DNA from: Sphingomonas sp.
GTDB lineage: Bacteria > Pseudomonadota > Alphaproteobacteria > Sphingomonadales > Sphingomonadaceae
Assembly: GCF_019635515.1 (NCBI RefSeq)
Contig: NZ_JAHBZI010000002.1
Location: 351,664-415,663, forward strand
Reading direction: 5' to 3'
DNA length: 64,000 bases
Position numbers and translations under genes: made by a program. This document shows positions 13,940 to 22,052 of the stretch, in pieces. Numbering within the stretch: position 1 is the stretch's first letter; each line of letters opens with the position of its first letter. The notes under the pieces are model-generated. The model saw only the letters and a list, made by a program, of their open reading frames with translations. It ran no database searches and had not been told where the DNA came from.

Positions 13940-14226
13940 CGGTCCAACCGCGCATTTTAGAATAACCTTAGGCCGTTAAGCCTTGGGGTTACGCCGCAAT
14001 AGCGAGTGCTTCGTTATCGTTGGCACTTGTGTAATGGACCGTCACAGTGGCCCACGCTGAGAGATAGTCGGCGCTTTTCAACACACGTCGATCCTGGTTC
14101 GGCCCCGTCAGAAACGGTGTCCAGATACACCACCATTTATGGTGGAGCCGCCGGGTACTGCCCCCGGGTCCGCTGCGTCTATTGCACGCCGTCGTTTATC
14201 CCCATAGCCGCCCGAAAGACGGCAGT
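13920..14226 (-). ncRNA. ssrA: Circularly permuted two-piece tmRNA (ssrA)
   Basis: tmRNA rescues stalled ribosomes and tags the unfinished protein. On the minus strand the acceptor piece comes first and ends ...CGGCTCCACCA at 14140, with the CCA encoded. After a 33-base intervening segment the coding piece begins GGGGCCGAACC at 14106. GGGGCCG pairs with CGGCTCC to form a 7-bp acceptor stem (one G-T pair). The coding piece holds the GGATCGACG block and a tag reading frame at 14024-13989. This order is the known alphaproteobacterial permuted arrangement. Exact mature ends are estimated: a TATATT (14237-14232) could be the -10 box, and the coding-piece 3' end is placed near the GCGGT-TGG-ACCGC hairpin (13938-13950). 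Confidence 0.9.
13989..14024 (-). other. tmRNA tag reading frame (ANDNEALAIAA)
   Basis: Twelve codons, GCC AAC GAT AAC GAA to GCG GCG TAA, encode ANDNEALAIAA. The ANDN start and the AA end are hallmarks of tmRNA degradation tags recognised by ClpXP-type proteases. Confidence 0.92.
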
Positions 14227-14302
14227 GCCAATATAGGCACATCGCGCGCAAATAAAAGAGCCATGGGATTCCAGCCTCTTCACAATCGCGCAGGGGATTG
14301 GC

Positions 14303-14746
14303 ATGGGCGTGGCCATGTTGACCCAGCGGTCCCGTTATGCGTTGCGCGCGATGCTCTTCCTTGCCGGGGAACCTGTGGCCGGCAATCCGATTCCGATGCA
14401 CCGTATCGCCACGCAAGCGAATGTGCCGCGCAAATTCCTCGAGCTGATCCTCGCCGATCTGCGTGAGGCCGGCTTCCTCGTCTCGACCCGCGGCAAGATG
14501 GGCGGATACCGGCTGGCCCGCGCGTCGCGGCTTATCTCGCTGGGCGAGATCATCCGCGTCATCGAAGGGCCGTTGGCGCTGGTGTCGTGCGTCAGCCGTA
14601 CCGCCTACAAGCCCTGCCACGATTGCAAGGACGAAGCCGCCTGCGCGATCCGGCAGGCGATGGCCCGGGTCCGCGACGAGACCGCGCGCATCCTCGACGG
14701 CACCAGCCTTGCCGATGCCACCGCCGAGAACCTTGCCGCCGCCTGA
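14303..14746 (+). CDS. Rrf2 family transcriptional regulator with four cysteines
   Basis: Winged helix regulator of the Rrf2 family, 147 residues. The N-terminal helix-turn-helix is clear (TQRSRYALRAMLFLA, VPRKFLELILADLREAGFL, GKMGGYRLAR). In the C-terminal half, cysteines 96, 105, 108 and 114 (C-x8-C-x2-C-x5-C) could hold an iron-sulfur cluster, as in IscR or NsrR; the spacing is not identical to either. The ATG at 14303 has AGGGG 7 bases upstream. It lies alone between ssrA and a convergent secreted protein gene, with no isc/suf genes nearby, so its target is unknown. Confidence 0.88.
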   Translation: MGVAMLTQRSRYALRAMLFLAGEPVAGNPIPMHRIATQANVPRKFLELILADLREAGFLVSTRGKMGGYRLARASRLISLGEIIRVIEGPLALVSCVSRTAYKPCHDCKDEAACAIRQAMARVRDETARILDGTSLADATAENLAAA

Positions 14747-14756
14747 CGATCGCGCG

Positions 14757-15809
14757 TCAGCGCGGACGCAGCACGAACTGCTCGTTGATGTTGCTGCCGC
14801 AATAGCCCCAGCTGAGCTGATTGTCGTCGAGGCGCCACGGCATCAGGCATAATTCCTGCCGGATACGATACGCGCCGCCGTCGGCCGGGGCGATCTCGAA
14901 CCAGTATGCGGCGTCCGATCCGCAGAATGTCGCCCTGGCCCGCGCGCCTTCGCCTTCGCCGGCAGGGCGCATCAGGCACAGCGAGGTGCCCTCCAGCCCG
15001 ATCTCGAACCGGTCCTTGCCCGCGTCGGTCTTGCCGCGCCAGCGCACATTGAACTGGGTGCCGGTCGCGCAATCTGCGGTGAAGCGGAGCGGGGCGTTGC
15101 CGCGATCGTCCTGCAACCCCGTGGAGAGGCACACGTCGCTGCGGAAGCGCCCGGCGATGCGATAGACGCCGTCGGAGGGCTGGCGCGCGGCGGCCGGCGG
15201 AAGGATGACCAGCGGCAGTGGACCGATCGTCTTCGGCACGGCCGGCGTGACCGGCATCGGGCCGACCGGTCGCGCCACGGATAGCATGCGATTAAGGTCG
15301 TACAGACGGAACGTGCCGCGCAACCCCTGGCAGCGCTCGAGAACCATGTCGCTGGACGGCAGGTCCTGGCTGGCGCGCAAATACCAGCAGGTCCCTTCGC
15401 TGGTGCGGATATGATAGCGGTCGCCATCCGGCGCCAAGCGGAACTCCTGGTCGAGCGCCGAGCGGTCGCACGGCAGGATGTCGACCCGGGCGGGGCCGGC
15501 CACCACGCCGCGCGCGACCGTGGCGCAGTTGTTGGTATTGCCGATCCGCAATCGCGCGCGAGACTGGCCCAGCCATTCGGCGTTGATCGGGATCGCGTCG
15601 CGACAGGGGCCACCGCGCAGATACGGAGTAACCAGCGCGCGCGTCGTGATCTGGGCGACCACGCAGACGCCGGAGAAAATCTCGACCCGGAGCGTCGCCG
15701 TACCGCCCTCCGGGATTTGCGTGACCGGTGCCGGCTCGGTCTGGGCGAGCGCCGGCGGCGCGGCGATCAGCGCCAGACCGAGCGCGGCGCGGCGGATAAG
15801 CGTGAGCAT
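14757..15809 (-). CDS. Secreted cysteine-rich protein, two ricin-like repeats suspected
   Basis: I do not recognise a named family. The 350-residue product has a signal peptide (LGLALIAAPPALAQ). Two similar halves (about 45-175 and 215-350) are separated by a proline-rich stretch (residues about 180-212). Each half has spaced Cys and W/F positions of the type DQEFRLAPDGDRYHI...GTCWYL and TQFNVRWRGKTDAGKDRFEI...LCLMRP, reminiscent of beta-trefoil (ricin B-like) sugar-binding folds. That reading is an inference from pattern alone. It is convergent with the Rrf2 gene and shows no operon partner. Confidence 0.7.
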   Translation of the reverse strand: MLTLIRRAALGLALIAAPPALAQTEPAPVTQIPEGGTATLRVEIFSGVCVVAQITTRALVTPYLRGGPCRDAIPINAEWLGQSRARLRIGNTNNCATVARGVVAGPARVDILPCDRSALDQEFRLAPDGDRYHIRTSEGTCWYLRASQDLPSSDMVLERCQGLRGTFRLYDLNRMLSVARPVGPMPVTPAVPKTIGPLPLVILPPAAARQPSDGVYRIAGRFRSDVCLSTGLQDDRGNAPLRFTADCATGTQFNVRWRGKTDAGKDRFEIGLEGTSLCLMRPAGEGEGARARATFCGSDAAYWFEIAPADGGAYRIRQELCLMPWRLDDNQLSWGYCGSNINEQFVLRPR

Positions 15810-15880
15810 GGCGTTCCCCCCGAACTTGCTTTCGGAGGGAACCTAACACCTGCACCGAAGTGCAACAACAAGCGGGTTTC

Positions 15881-16315
15881 TCAGCCCTTCTTGCGCAATT
15901 CGTCGCGGATCTCGCGGAGCAGCGCGATGTCGGCCGGCTCGACCGGTGCTGCCGCGGGCGCTTCCTCGGGCTTGGGCATCACTCTGTTCACCGAGCGGAT
16001 GATCAGGAAGATGATGAAGGCGACGATCAGGAAATTGACCGCGACGGTGATGAACTCGCCATAGCCGAGCAGCGGCACGCCGGCCTTTTTGAGCGCCTGA
16101 TAATCGGTCGACCCGACGAGCGCTGCCGGGACATCGCCGAGCACGATGAAATAGCTCGAAAAATCGAGCCCGCCGAAGACCTTGCCGATCAGCGGCATCA
16201 ATATGTCGTCGGTCAGCGAGGTGACGATCTTGCCGAACGCCGCGCCGATGATCACCGCCACGGCGAGATCGAGCACGTTCCCACGGGCGATGAAGGTCCG
16301 GAATTCCTTTAGCAT
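15881..16315 (-). CDS. mscL: Large-conductance mechanosensitive channel MscL
   Basis: Inner-membrane channel that releases solutes under hypoosmotic shock. The 144-residue product has the MscL start (MLKEFRTFIARGNVLDLAVAV), first transmembrane helix with the conserved IIGAAFGKIVTSL, a periplasmic loop and a second helix (FITVAVNFLIVAFIIFLII), then a cytoplasmic helix rich in charged residues. The ATG at 16315 is the family start; longer in-frame options have no support. Divergent from lemA. Confidence 0.97.
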   Translation of the reverse strand: MLKEFRTFIARGNVLDLAVAVIIGAAFGKIVTSLTDDILMPLIGKVFGGLDFSSYFIVLGDVPAALVGSTDYQALKKAGVPLLGYGEFITVAVNFLIVAFIIFLIIRSVNRVMPKPEEAPAAAPVEPADIALLREIRDELRKKG

Positions 16316-16404
16316 CGGGACACACCCCTCTTGTTTGCCGATTTCCTTTCTCCATCTTGCGCCTGTGCCGTATGATAGCAAGGCACTTTGGTGGAGGGAT
16401 TGCG

Positions 16405-16986
16405 ATGAAGATGCGTGCTGTTCTGGTGCTGGCGATGGCCACACTGCTTTCGGCCTGCGGGCTCAATAGCGTTCCAACCGCGCAGGAAGCGGCCAAGGCG
16501 AAATGGGCCGACGTCCAGACCAACTATCAGCGTCGCGCCGATCTGATCCCCAATCTCGTCGCGACCGCCAAGGGCGCCGCCGGTTCGGAAGCCAAGATCC
16601 TCACCGACATCACCAATGCCCGCGCCAGCGCCAGCCAGATCAAGCTGAGCGGCGACGATCTCACCGATCCGGCCAAGGTTTCAGCGTTCAATCAGGCGCA
16701 GAACGGGGTGAGCCTGACGCTGCAGCGTCTGCAGGAGGCGTATCCGGACCTCAAGAGCCAGGCCAATTTCGCCACGCTGATGAGCCAGCTCGAAGGCACG
16801 GAAAACCGCATCGCGATCTCGATCCGCGACTATAACGCCGCCGTGCAGGACTATAACACGCTGATCCGCACCTTCCCCTCGGCGATCGGCGCCAAGATCT
16901 TCCACGGCGCCAAGCCGATGGTGCCGTTCGAGGCCAAGGCGGGCGCGGACGTCGCGCCGACTGTGAATTTCGGGAACGGCAGCTAG
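16405..16986 (+). CDS. LemA family lipoprotein
   Basis: LemA-type protein of 193 residues with a lipoprotein signal (ATLLSACG). It carries the family core (QTNYQRRADLIPNLVATAKG, ITNARASA, YPDLKSQANFATLMSQLEGTENRIAI, RDYNAAVQDYNTLIRTFPS). The ATG at 16405 follows GGAGGGA. LemA proteins are membrane-tethered helical proteins of unclear role, often encoded beside TPM-domain proteins as here. The next gene starts 26 bp downstream. Confidence 0.94.
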   Translation: MKMRAVLVLAMATLLSACGLNSVPTAQEAAKAKWADVQTNYQRRADLIPNLVATAKGAAGSEAKILTDITNARASASQIKLSGDDLTDPAKVSAFNQAQNGVSLTLQRLQEAYPDLKSQANFATLMSQLEGTENRIAISIRDYNAAVQDYNTLIRTFPSAIGAKIFHGAKPMVPFEAKAGADVAPTVNFGNGS

Positions 16987-17011
16987 TCACCTCGCAAAGC
17001 GGAGCAACGGC

Positions 17012-17848
17012 ATGAAAACCCTCCGCCTGTTGCTATGCGTGATGGCGGCGCTGTTCGGCGCCGCCATCGCACAGGCGCAGAATTTTCCGGAGCGCGGCAG
17101 GGAGCCGGTGGTCGATGCCGCCAAGCTGCTGTCGCCCGAGCAGGTCGCGGAGCTCACCCGGCTTTCAGAAGGGATCAACAAGGATACGACGCGCCAGTTC
17201 GTCGTCGCCACCATTCCCGATCTCGAAGGCTATGACATCGCCGATTATGGCTATCAGCTCGGCCGCAAATGGGGGTTGGGCGAGAAGGACGCCAATAACG
17301 GCATCATCCTGATCGTCGCGCCCAATGATCGCAAGGTGCGGATCGAGGTCGGCTATGGGCTCGAGCCGATCATGACCGATGCGCTGTCGAGCCAGATCAT
17401 CAACCAGATAATAATCCCCAAATTCAAGGCGGGCGACATGCCCGGCGGCATCGTCGCGGGCGCGCAGGCGATCGGCGAGCAGATGACGCTCCCGCTCGAG
17501 GCCGCCGAGGCCAAGGCCAAGGAGGCCGTGGACAAGGCCGGCGCCACGCGCAGCCGCAACGGCGGCGACAGCTTCCCGTTCGGCTTGCTGTTCATCGGCA
17601 TAGTAGTGGCGTTCGTGGTGCTGCCGATGATGTTCGGCGGGCGGCGCGGGCGGCGCTATCGTGGCGGCGGTGATAACTGGCCGATCATCCTGTGGAGCAT
17701 CGCCAACGAGATTGGCCGTAACTCGGGCGGCAGCGGCGGCTCAGGCTGGGGAGGCGGAGGCGGTAGCGACTGGGGCGGCGGCGGTGGTGGCGGCTTCTCG
17801 GGCGGCGGCGGATCGTTCGGCGGCGGCGGCGCTTCGGGGAGTTGGTGA
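17012..17848 (+). CDS. TPM-domain membrane protein (YgcG type) with Gly-rich tail
   Basis: Product of 278 residues: signal peptide (GAAIAQAQ), TPM domain (about 30-150, with DAAKLLSPEQVAEL, QFVVATIPDLEGYDIADYGY and GIILIVAPNDRKVRIEVGYGLE), a transmembrane segment (FGLLFIGIVVAFVVLPMMF) and a C-terminal Gly/Ser-rich tail (about 233-278). TPM domains were first linked to photosystem repair in plants; bacterial members have no settled role. Forms an operon with lemA upstream and a second TPM-type gene 2 bp downstream. Confidence 0.92.
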   Translation: MKTLRLLLCVMAALFGAAIAQAQNFPERGREPVVDAAKLLSPEQVAELTRLSEGINKDTTRQFVVATIPDLEGYDIADYGYQLGRKWGLGEKDANNGIILIVAPNDRKVRIEVGYGLEPIMTDALSSQIINQIIIPKFKAGDMPGGIVAGAQAIGEQMTLPLEAAEAKAKEAVDKAGATRSRNGGDSFPFGLLFIGIVVAFVVLPMMFGGRRGRRYRGGGDNWPIILWSIANEIGRNSGGSGGSGWGGGGGSDWGGGGGGGFSGGGGSFGGGGASGSW

Positions 17849-17850
17849 CG

Positions 17851-18522
17851 ATGTTGCTCAGCGAAGCCGATCATGCGGCCGTGACCGCGGCGGTCGCACA
17901 GGCCGAACTGACGACCGATGGCGAGATCGTCACGGTCGTGGCGAAGCAGTCGGACGCCTATCATGACGTCGCGCTGCATTGGGCGGTGCTGGCGATGTTT
18001 CTCGCGCTGGCGTTTCTCGCCTGGCAGCCCGGGCTGCTCGCCTGGATGCACGCTCGCTTGGTCGATAATTGGGCCGAGAGCGTGCCGCCGAGCTGGTATC
18101 TGACAGCGGCGATGATCATCGCCGCGCTCAAGTTCTTGGGCGTCCGCCTGCTGCTCGCGATCGACGGCCTCAGGATGCTGCTCACCCCCGGCAGCACCAA
18201 AGCGCGCCGCGTCCGGCGCAAGGCGGTGCAATTGTTCCGCACCGGCGCCGAGAAGCGCACCAAGGCCGCGACCGGCGTATTGCTCTATCTCAGCCTCGAC
18301 GAACGTCGCGCCGAGATCATCGCCGACGAGGCGATCCATTCGAAGGTCACCCCCGATGTATGGGGGGCGGCGATGGCGGCGCTGCTGCCCAAGGTGAAGA
18401 GCGGCAAGCCCGGCGAAGGCATGGCCGATGCCGTCGCTCAGATCGGGCTGGTCCTTGCCGAGCATTTTCCGCGCAGCGAAGGCGACACCAACGAACTACC
18501 CGATCGCCTGATCGAGCTGTGA
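17851..18522 (+). CDS. Second TPM-domain membrane protein
   Basis: About 223 residues with a TPM-like start (LSEADHAAVTAAVAQAELTTDGEIVTVVAKQ), two hydrophobic segments (about 45-65 and 85-110) and a C-terminal part containing SLDERRAEIIADEAIHSKV, which matches the second TPM-family block. The ATG at 17851 begins 2 bp after the upstream stop; a GTG at 17845 with GGGGAG nearby is an alternative. Its stop codon overlaps the start of the Nudix gene (GTGA). Probably acts with the LemA and first TPM proteins. Confidence 0.85.
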   Translation: MLLSEADHAAVTAAVAQAELTTDGEIVTVVAKQSDAYHDVALHWAVLAMFLALAFLAWQPGLLAWMHARLVDNWAESVPPSWYLTAAMIIAALKFLGVRLLLAIDGLRMLLTPGSTKARRVRRKAVQLFRTGAEKRTKAATGVLLYLSLDERRAEIIADEAIHSKVTPDVWGAAMAALLPKVKSGKPGEGMADAVAQIGLVLAEHFPRSEGDTNELPDRLIEL

Positions 18523-19034
18523 GCACGCGCGAAATCGCCTGGGCGGGCAAGTGGATCACCGCGATCCGCGACGGCAAATGGGAATATGTCGCGCGGGCGC
18601 GCGGGATCGGCGCCGTCGTCATCATCGCGATTGATGACGGCCATGTCCTGCTCGTCGAGCAATATCGCGTGCCGATCGGGATGCGCTGCATCGAATTGCC
18701 CGCCGGGCTGGTCGGCGACGACCATGAAGGCGAGGACGCGCTAACCTCAGCGAAGCGCGAGCTTGAGGAAGAGACCGGCTACACCTGTGAGCGGGTCGAG
18801 CATCTCGGCGTCTTCCACGCCTCGCCCGGTCTGGTCAGCGAAGGCTTCACCTTGGTTCGCGCATATGGCTTGAAGCGCATCGGCGAAGGCGGCGGACTGC
18901 CCGGCGAGGACATCGTCGTCCACCGCGTGGCGCTCGACAGCCTCGCCGATTTCGTCGCGGCCAAACGCGCCGAGGGCGTCGCGGTCGATGTCAAATTGCT
19001 GACGCTGTTGGGGCCGACCCTATTGGCGGTTTAG
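18519..19034 (+). CDS. Nudix hydrolase (ADP-ribose pyrophosphatase-like)
   Basis: Nudix enzyme of 171 residues starting at a GTG that overlaps the preceding stop by four bases. The Nudix box is intact (G-x5-E-x7-REL-x-EE-x-G, about residues 69-91, around GDDHEGEDALTSAKREL). VLLVEQYRVPIGMRCIELPAG upstream of the box resembles ADP-ribose pyrophosphatases. Substrate is not certain. It is the last gene of the lemA-TPM-TPM-Nudix operon. Confidence 0.9.
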   Translation: MSTREIAWAGKWITAIRDGKWEYVARARGIGAVVIIAIDDGHVLLVEQYRVPIGMRCIELPAGLVGDDHEGEDALTSAKRELEEETGYTCERVEHLGVFHASPGLVSEGFTLVRAYGLKRIGEGGGLPGEDIVVHRVALDSLADFVAAKRAEGVAVDVKLLTLLGPTLLAV

Positions 19035-19036
19035 TT

Positions 19037-19054
19037 CTCCTGCGAAAGCAGGAG
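19037..19054. repeat. Single hairpin resembling the two-hairpin repeat
   Basis: CTCCTGC-GAAA-GCAGGAG is the same sequence as the left hairpin of the copy at 41883. Here the core and right hairpin are missing. It sits between the convergent Nudix and NDUFS4-like genes and may act in both directions. Confidence 0.7.
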
Positions 19055-19062
19055 TGCAACGA

Positions 19063-19344
19063 TCAGCGGAAATTGTCCGCGTACGCCTGCAACTTCAGCT
19101 TCCGCTCCGGTGCGGGCACGACATGATAGGCCAGCCCCTCGCGCTCGGCATAGGCCGTGGCTTCCTCCAGCGAGGCGAAGCCCAGCCGCAACTGGCTGGT
19201 GGTGTCACCGCCGCCAGCCCAGCCGGTCAGCGGATCAGGCGTCTGCGCACTCACCGGTTCGATCTCGAGCTGCCAGCGGTCGGTGCGGGCGCGGCCGGAC
19301 TGCATGGCGTTCTTGGGCTTCTGATAGATGCGAGCGGTCTTCAT
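19063..19344 (-). CDS. NDUFS4-like complex I accessory subunit
   Basis: Product of 93 residues in the family named ETC complex I subunit conserved region (NDUFS4). Motifs: ARIYQKPKNAMQSGRA, WQLEIEP, DPLTGWAGGGDTTSQL, FASLEEATAYAEREGLAY. In alphaproteobacteria and mitochondria this subunit is peripheral to NADH:quinone oxidoreductase. The ATG follows AAGGAA. It lies apart from the nuo operon, as usual. Confidence 0.95.
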   Translation of the reverse strand: MKTARIYQKPKNAMQSGRARTDRWQLEIEPVSAQTPDPLTGWAGGGDTTSQLRLGFASLEEATAYAEREGLAYHVVPAPERKLKLQAYADNFR

Positions 19345-19353
19345 GAGGTTCCT

Positions 19354-21786
19354 TTAGCGCTCCGCGTTCCTTCTTGCATCCGCATTTTTGGTGCGCAGCG
19401 TCGCATTGGCCGATGCCGGATCGTCGGGCCAGGGATGGCGCGGATAACGGCCGCGCATCTCCTTGGCGACCGCTGCCCAACTGCCTTTCCAGAACCCCGG
19501 CAGATCGCGCGTCGTCTGGATCGGACGGCCGGCGGGCGACGTCAGGCTGAGGACGAGCGGCGTGTTGCCGATCATCGGATGGACCGCCAGCCCGAACAGC
19601 GCCTGCGGGCGCAACTCCACGGTCGGCCCGGCCTCGGCGGCGTAATCGATCGCGTGGCTGGATCCCGCGGGCGATTCGAAGCGCGCGGGCGCGGCCTTGT
19701 CGATCGTGCGCATCGCATCCCAGCCAGCCAGGTTCTGCAAAGCCTCGGTCAGCGCGCCCGGCTCCATCGCGTCAAGCCGGCGTTTGCCCGCCAGCACTGC
19801 GGGCAGCCAGTCTTCGATCGTCGCGAGCAACGCTTCGTCGCTCAGCACCTCGACTCCCGCATAAGCCGCGCGTGTCCGCAGCGTATCCGCGCCGCCGGAC
19901 CAGGGCAGCAGGCCCAGCCCATGCGTCCGCACGCCTTCGAGCAAGGCTTTCTCGATCTCGTCGCTGCTCGCACTCGAATCAGGGCCGGAGGAAAGCCGGA
20001 TCGCGCCCAGCAGCCGCTCGCGCAGCGTCTCGATACGCCCGCTCGCGGGATCGAAACGGACACTGCGCCTGGTCTCGATCCGGTCGGCGAACAGCGCCTC
20101 CACCGTCGCAGGATCGATCTGCGCCGCCGAAAGGATGCGTGCGCCCGATGCCATGCCTTGCGTCTCCGCCACCGCCAGCCATTCGGCCCGCGCCAGCGGC
20201 GACGTTGGATCGAGCTTGAACCCGCGTCCGCCCGCTGATGCCCAGGTCTCGCCAGATGCGTCGCGCCGCCTGGCGATGCGATCCGGGAATGCAAGCGCGA
20301 CGCAGGTGGCGACATCGCCATCTCCGGCACCGGAAACCAGTTTTGACCAGCGCTCGGCCAAGCGCCGCGACCCCTCGGCGCGCGGCCCGCGCTCATTCCG
20401 CCACCGCCGCAGCCGCAGCTCCAGATCCTGATCGTTCCCGCCCAGCCCGCGCTCGCCGAGCAAAACCGCGATCTGCGCGGCGGTGTGGCCCAGCCCCATT
20501 TCGCCCGCGCGCACCAGCATATGCCCCAGCCGCGGCGGCAGCGGCAGGCGCGCGATCGCCTTGCCGTGCGCGGTCGGGCGGCCATCCGCATCGATTGCCT
20601 CCAGCGCCGTCAACCGCGCCCGCGCTTCCGAAATCGCCGCATCAGGCGGCGGATCGAGCCAGGCTAGCTGGCGCGGATCGCTGACACCCCACAGGGCACA
20701 ATCGAGCGTCAGCGCCGAGAGATCGGCTTCCAGAATCTCGGGTGGATCGAAGCGCGGCAGTCCCGCCGTCGCCGCTTCCTCCCACAGCCGATACGCCACG
20801 CCTGGCCCCTGTCGTGCCGCGCGGCCCGCGCGCTGGGTCGCCGAAGCCTGGCTCGCCCGCTCGGTGACCAGCCGCGTCATCCCCGCCGCCCGGTCGTAGC
20901 GCGGGCGCCGCGCCAGCCCCGAATCGACCACCACCCGGATGCCGTCGAGCGTCAGCGAGGTTTCGGCGATCGATGTCGCCAGCACCAGCTTGCGCCGCCC
21001 TTGGGGGTCGGGCGCGATCGCCGCGCGCTGGGCGGCGGGGTCCATGCTGCCGTGCAGCCGGTGCAGCATCACGCCGGGCATGCCCTCCAGCCGTTCCGCC
21101 GTCCGCTCGATCTCCGCCACCCCGGGCAGAAACGCCAGAACGCCGCCTTCGGCCTCGCGCAGCGCGACCCGCACCGCCGCCGCCATGGAGTCCTCAAGTC
21201 TGCTTTCCGCCGCGCGCCCGATATGTCGCAATTTCAGCGGGTAGCTCCGCCCCTCACTCTCGATCACCGGGGCATCCCCCATCAGCCCCGAGAAGCGCGA
21301 TCCGTCCAAGGTCGCCGACATCGCCACCAGCCGCAGATCGGGCCGCAGCGCGCCTTGCGCATCGAGCGCCAGCGCCAGCCCGAAATCCGAATCCAGGCTG
21401 CGCTCATGCACTTCGTCGAACAGCACCGCCGAAACGCCGGCCAGCTCGGGGTCAGCCTGAATGCGATTGACGAAAATTCCCTCGGTAACCACCGTCACCC
21501 GCGTCGCCGCCGAGCGCTTCGAATCGAGACGTGTCGCATAGCCAAAGGTCTTGCCGACGCTCTCACCCGCCAGCGCCGCCATCCGCTCGCCCGCCGCACG
21601 CGCCGCCAGCCGGCGAGGCGACAGCAGCAATATCTCCCCCGTGCACCAGGTCTCTCCGAGGAGCGCCGGTGCCACCGCCGTGGTCTTGCCCGCCCCCGGC
21701 GGCGCGACCAGCACGGCGTTGCTCCCCGCCCGCAAGGCAGCGAGCAATTCGGGTAACACGGCGTGGATCGGCAGCTTCTCTAGCAT
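19354..21786 (-). CDS. hrpB: ATP-dependent helicase HrpB
   Basis: DEAH-type helicase of about 810 residues. Walker A APPGAGKTT (residues 28-36), DEAH-box variant DEVHERSLDSDF, motif III SATLDGSRF, motif V LATSIAETSLTLDGI and motif VI ATQRAGRAARQGPG are all present, followed by the HrpB C-terminal domain. The function of HrpB is not well defined in most species. I chose ATG 21786; an in-frame TTG at 21795 is possible and neither has a clear ribosome binding site. Confidence 0.95.
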   Translation of the reverse strand: MLEKLPIHAVLPELLAALRAGSNAVLVAPPGAGKTTAVAPALLGETWCTGEILLLSPRRLAARAAGERMAALAGESVGKTFGYATRLDSKRSAATRVTVVTEGIFVNRIQADPELAGVSAVLFDEVHERSLDSDFGLALALDAQGALRPDLRLVAMSATLDGSRFSGLMGDAPVIESEGRSYPLKLRHIGRAAESRLEDSMAAAVRVALREAEGGVLAFLPGVAEIERTAERLEGMPGVMLHRLHGSMDPAAQRAAIAPDPQGRRKLVLATSIAETSLTLDGIRVVVDSGLARRPRYDRAAGMTRLVTERASQASATQRAGRAARQGPGVAYRLWEEAATAGLPRFDPPEILEADLSALTLDCALWGVSDPRQLAWLDPPPDAAISEARARLTALEAIDADGRPTAHGKAIARLPLPPRLGHMLVRAGEMGLGHTAAQIAVLLGERGLGGNDQDLELRLRRWRNERGPRAEGSRRLAERWSKLVSGAGDGDVATCVALAFPDRIARRRDASGETWASAGGRGFKLDPTSPLARAEWLAVAETQGMASGARILSAAQIDPATVEALFADRIETRRSVRFDPASGRIETLRERLLGAIRLSSGPDSSASSDEIEKALLEGVRTHGLGLLPWSGGADTLRTRAAYAGVEVLSDEALLATIEDWLPAVLAGKRRLDAMEPGALTEALQNLAGWDAMRTIDKAAPARFESPAGSSHAIDYAAEAGPTVELRPQALFGLAVHPMIGNTPLVLSLTSPAGRPIQTTRDLPGFWKGSWAAVAKEMRGRYPRHPWPDDPASANATLRTKNADARRNAER

Positions 21787-21839
21787 CGGCTGCAACCAAT
21801 TCAGGAAAGCCGGGTTTGGCGCAAGCGAAGGAGAGAGAC

Positions 21840-22052
21840 ATGGCGCGCACGCTTTCCCAATTCACGATCACGCCCGATGGGCAGGGCGACTATATCCTGA
21901 GCCTTGAGGATGATGACGGCGAGACCCTCGACTTCACCGCCAGCTATGAGCAGCTCGACCTGATCACCGAGGCGATCGAGGAGATTCTCGACACCGACGA
22001 GGAAGACGCGCTCGGTGTCGATGCGGATGAGGATAGCGAGGAGGAAGTCTAA
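21840..22052 (+). CDS. Small acidic conserved protein of unknown function
   Basis: Product of 70 residues, starting MARTLSQFTITPDGQGDY after a strong AAGGAGAGAG site. It has a short beta-rich start (DYILSLEDDDGETLDFTAS) and a very acidic tail (DTDEEDALGVDADEDSEEEV). I do not recognise a named family. The two stop codons of this gene and the convergent polyprenyl synthase overlap. The clear ribosome binding site and codon use support a real gene. Confidence 0.8.
   Translation: MARTLSQFTITPDGQGDYILSLEDDDGETLDFTASYEQLDLITEAIEEILDTDEEDALGVDADEDSEEEV

Noticed and set aside
13980..14240. A protein-coding gene in the gap between the M19 gene and the Rrf2 gene
   Set aside because: The region is explained by the tmRNA gene on the minus strand. 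A 76-codon plus-strand frame there has no ribosome binding site and crosses the RNA.
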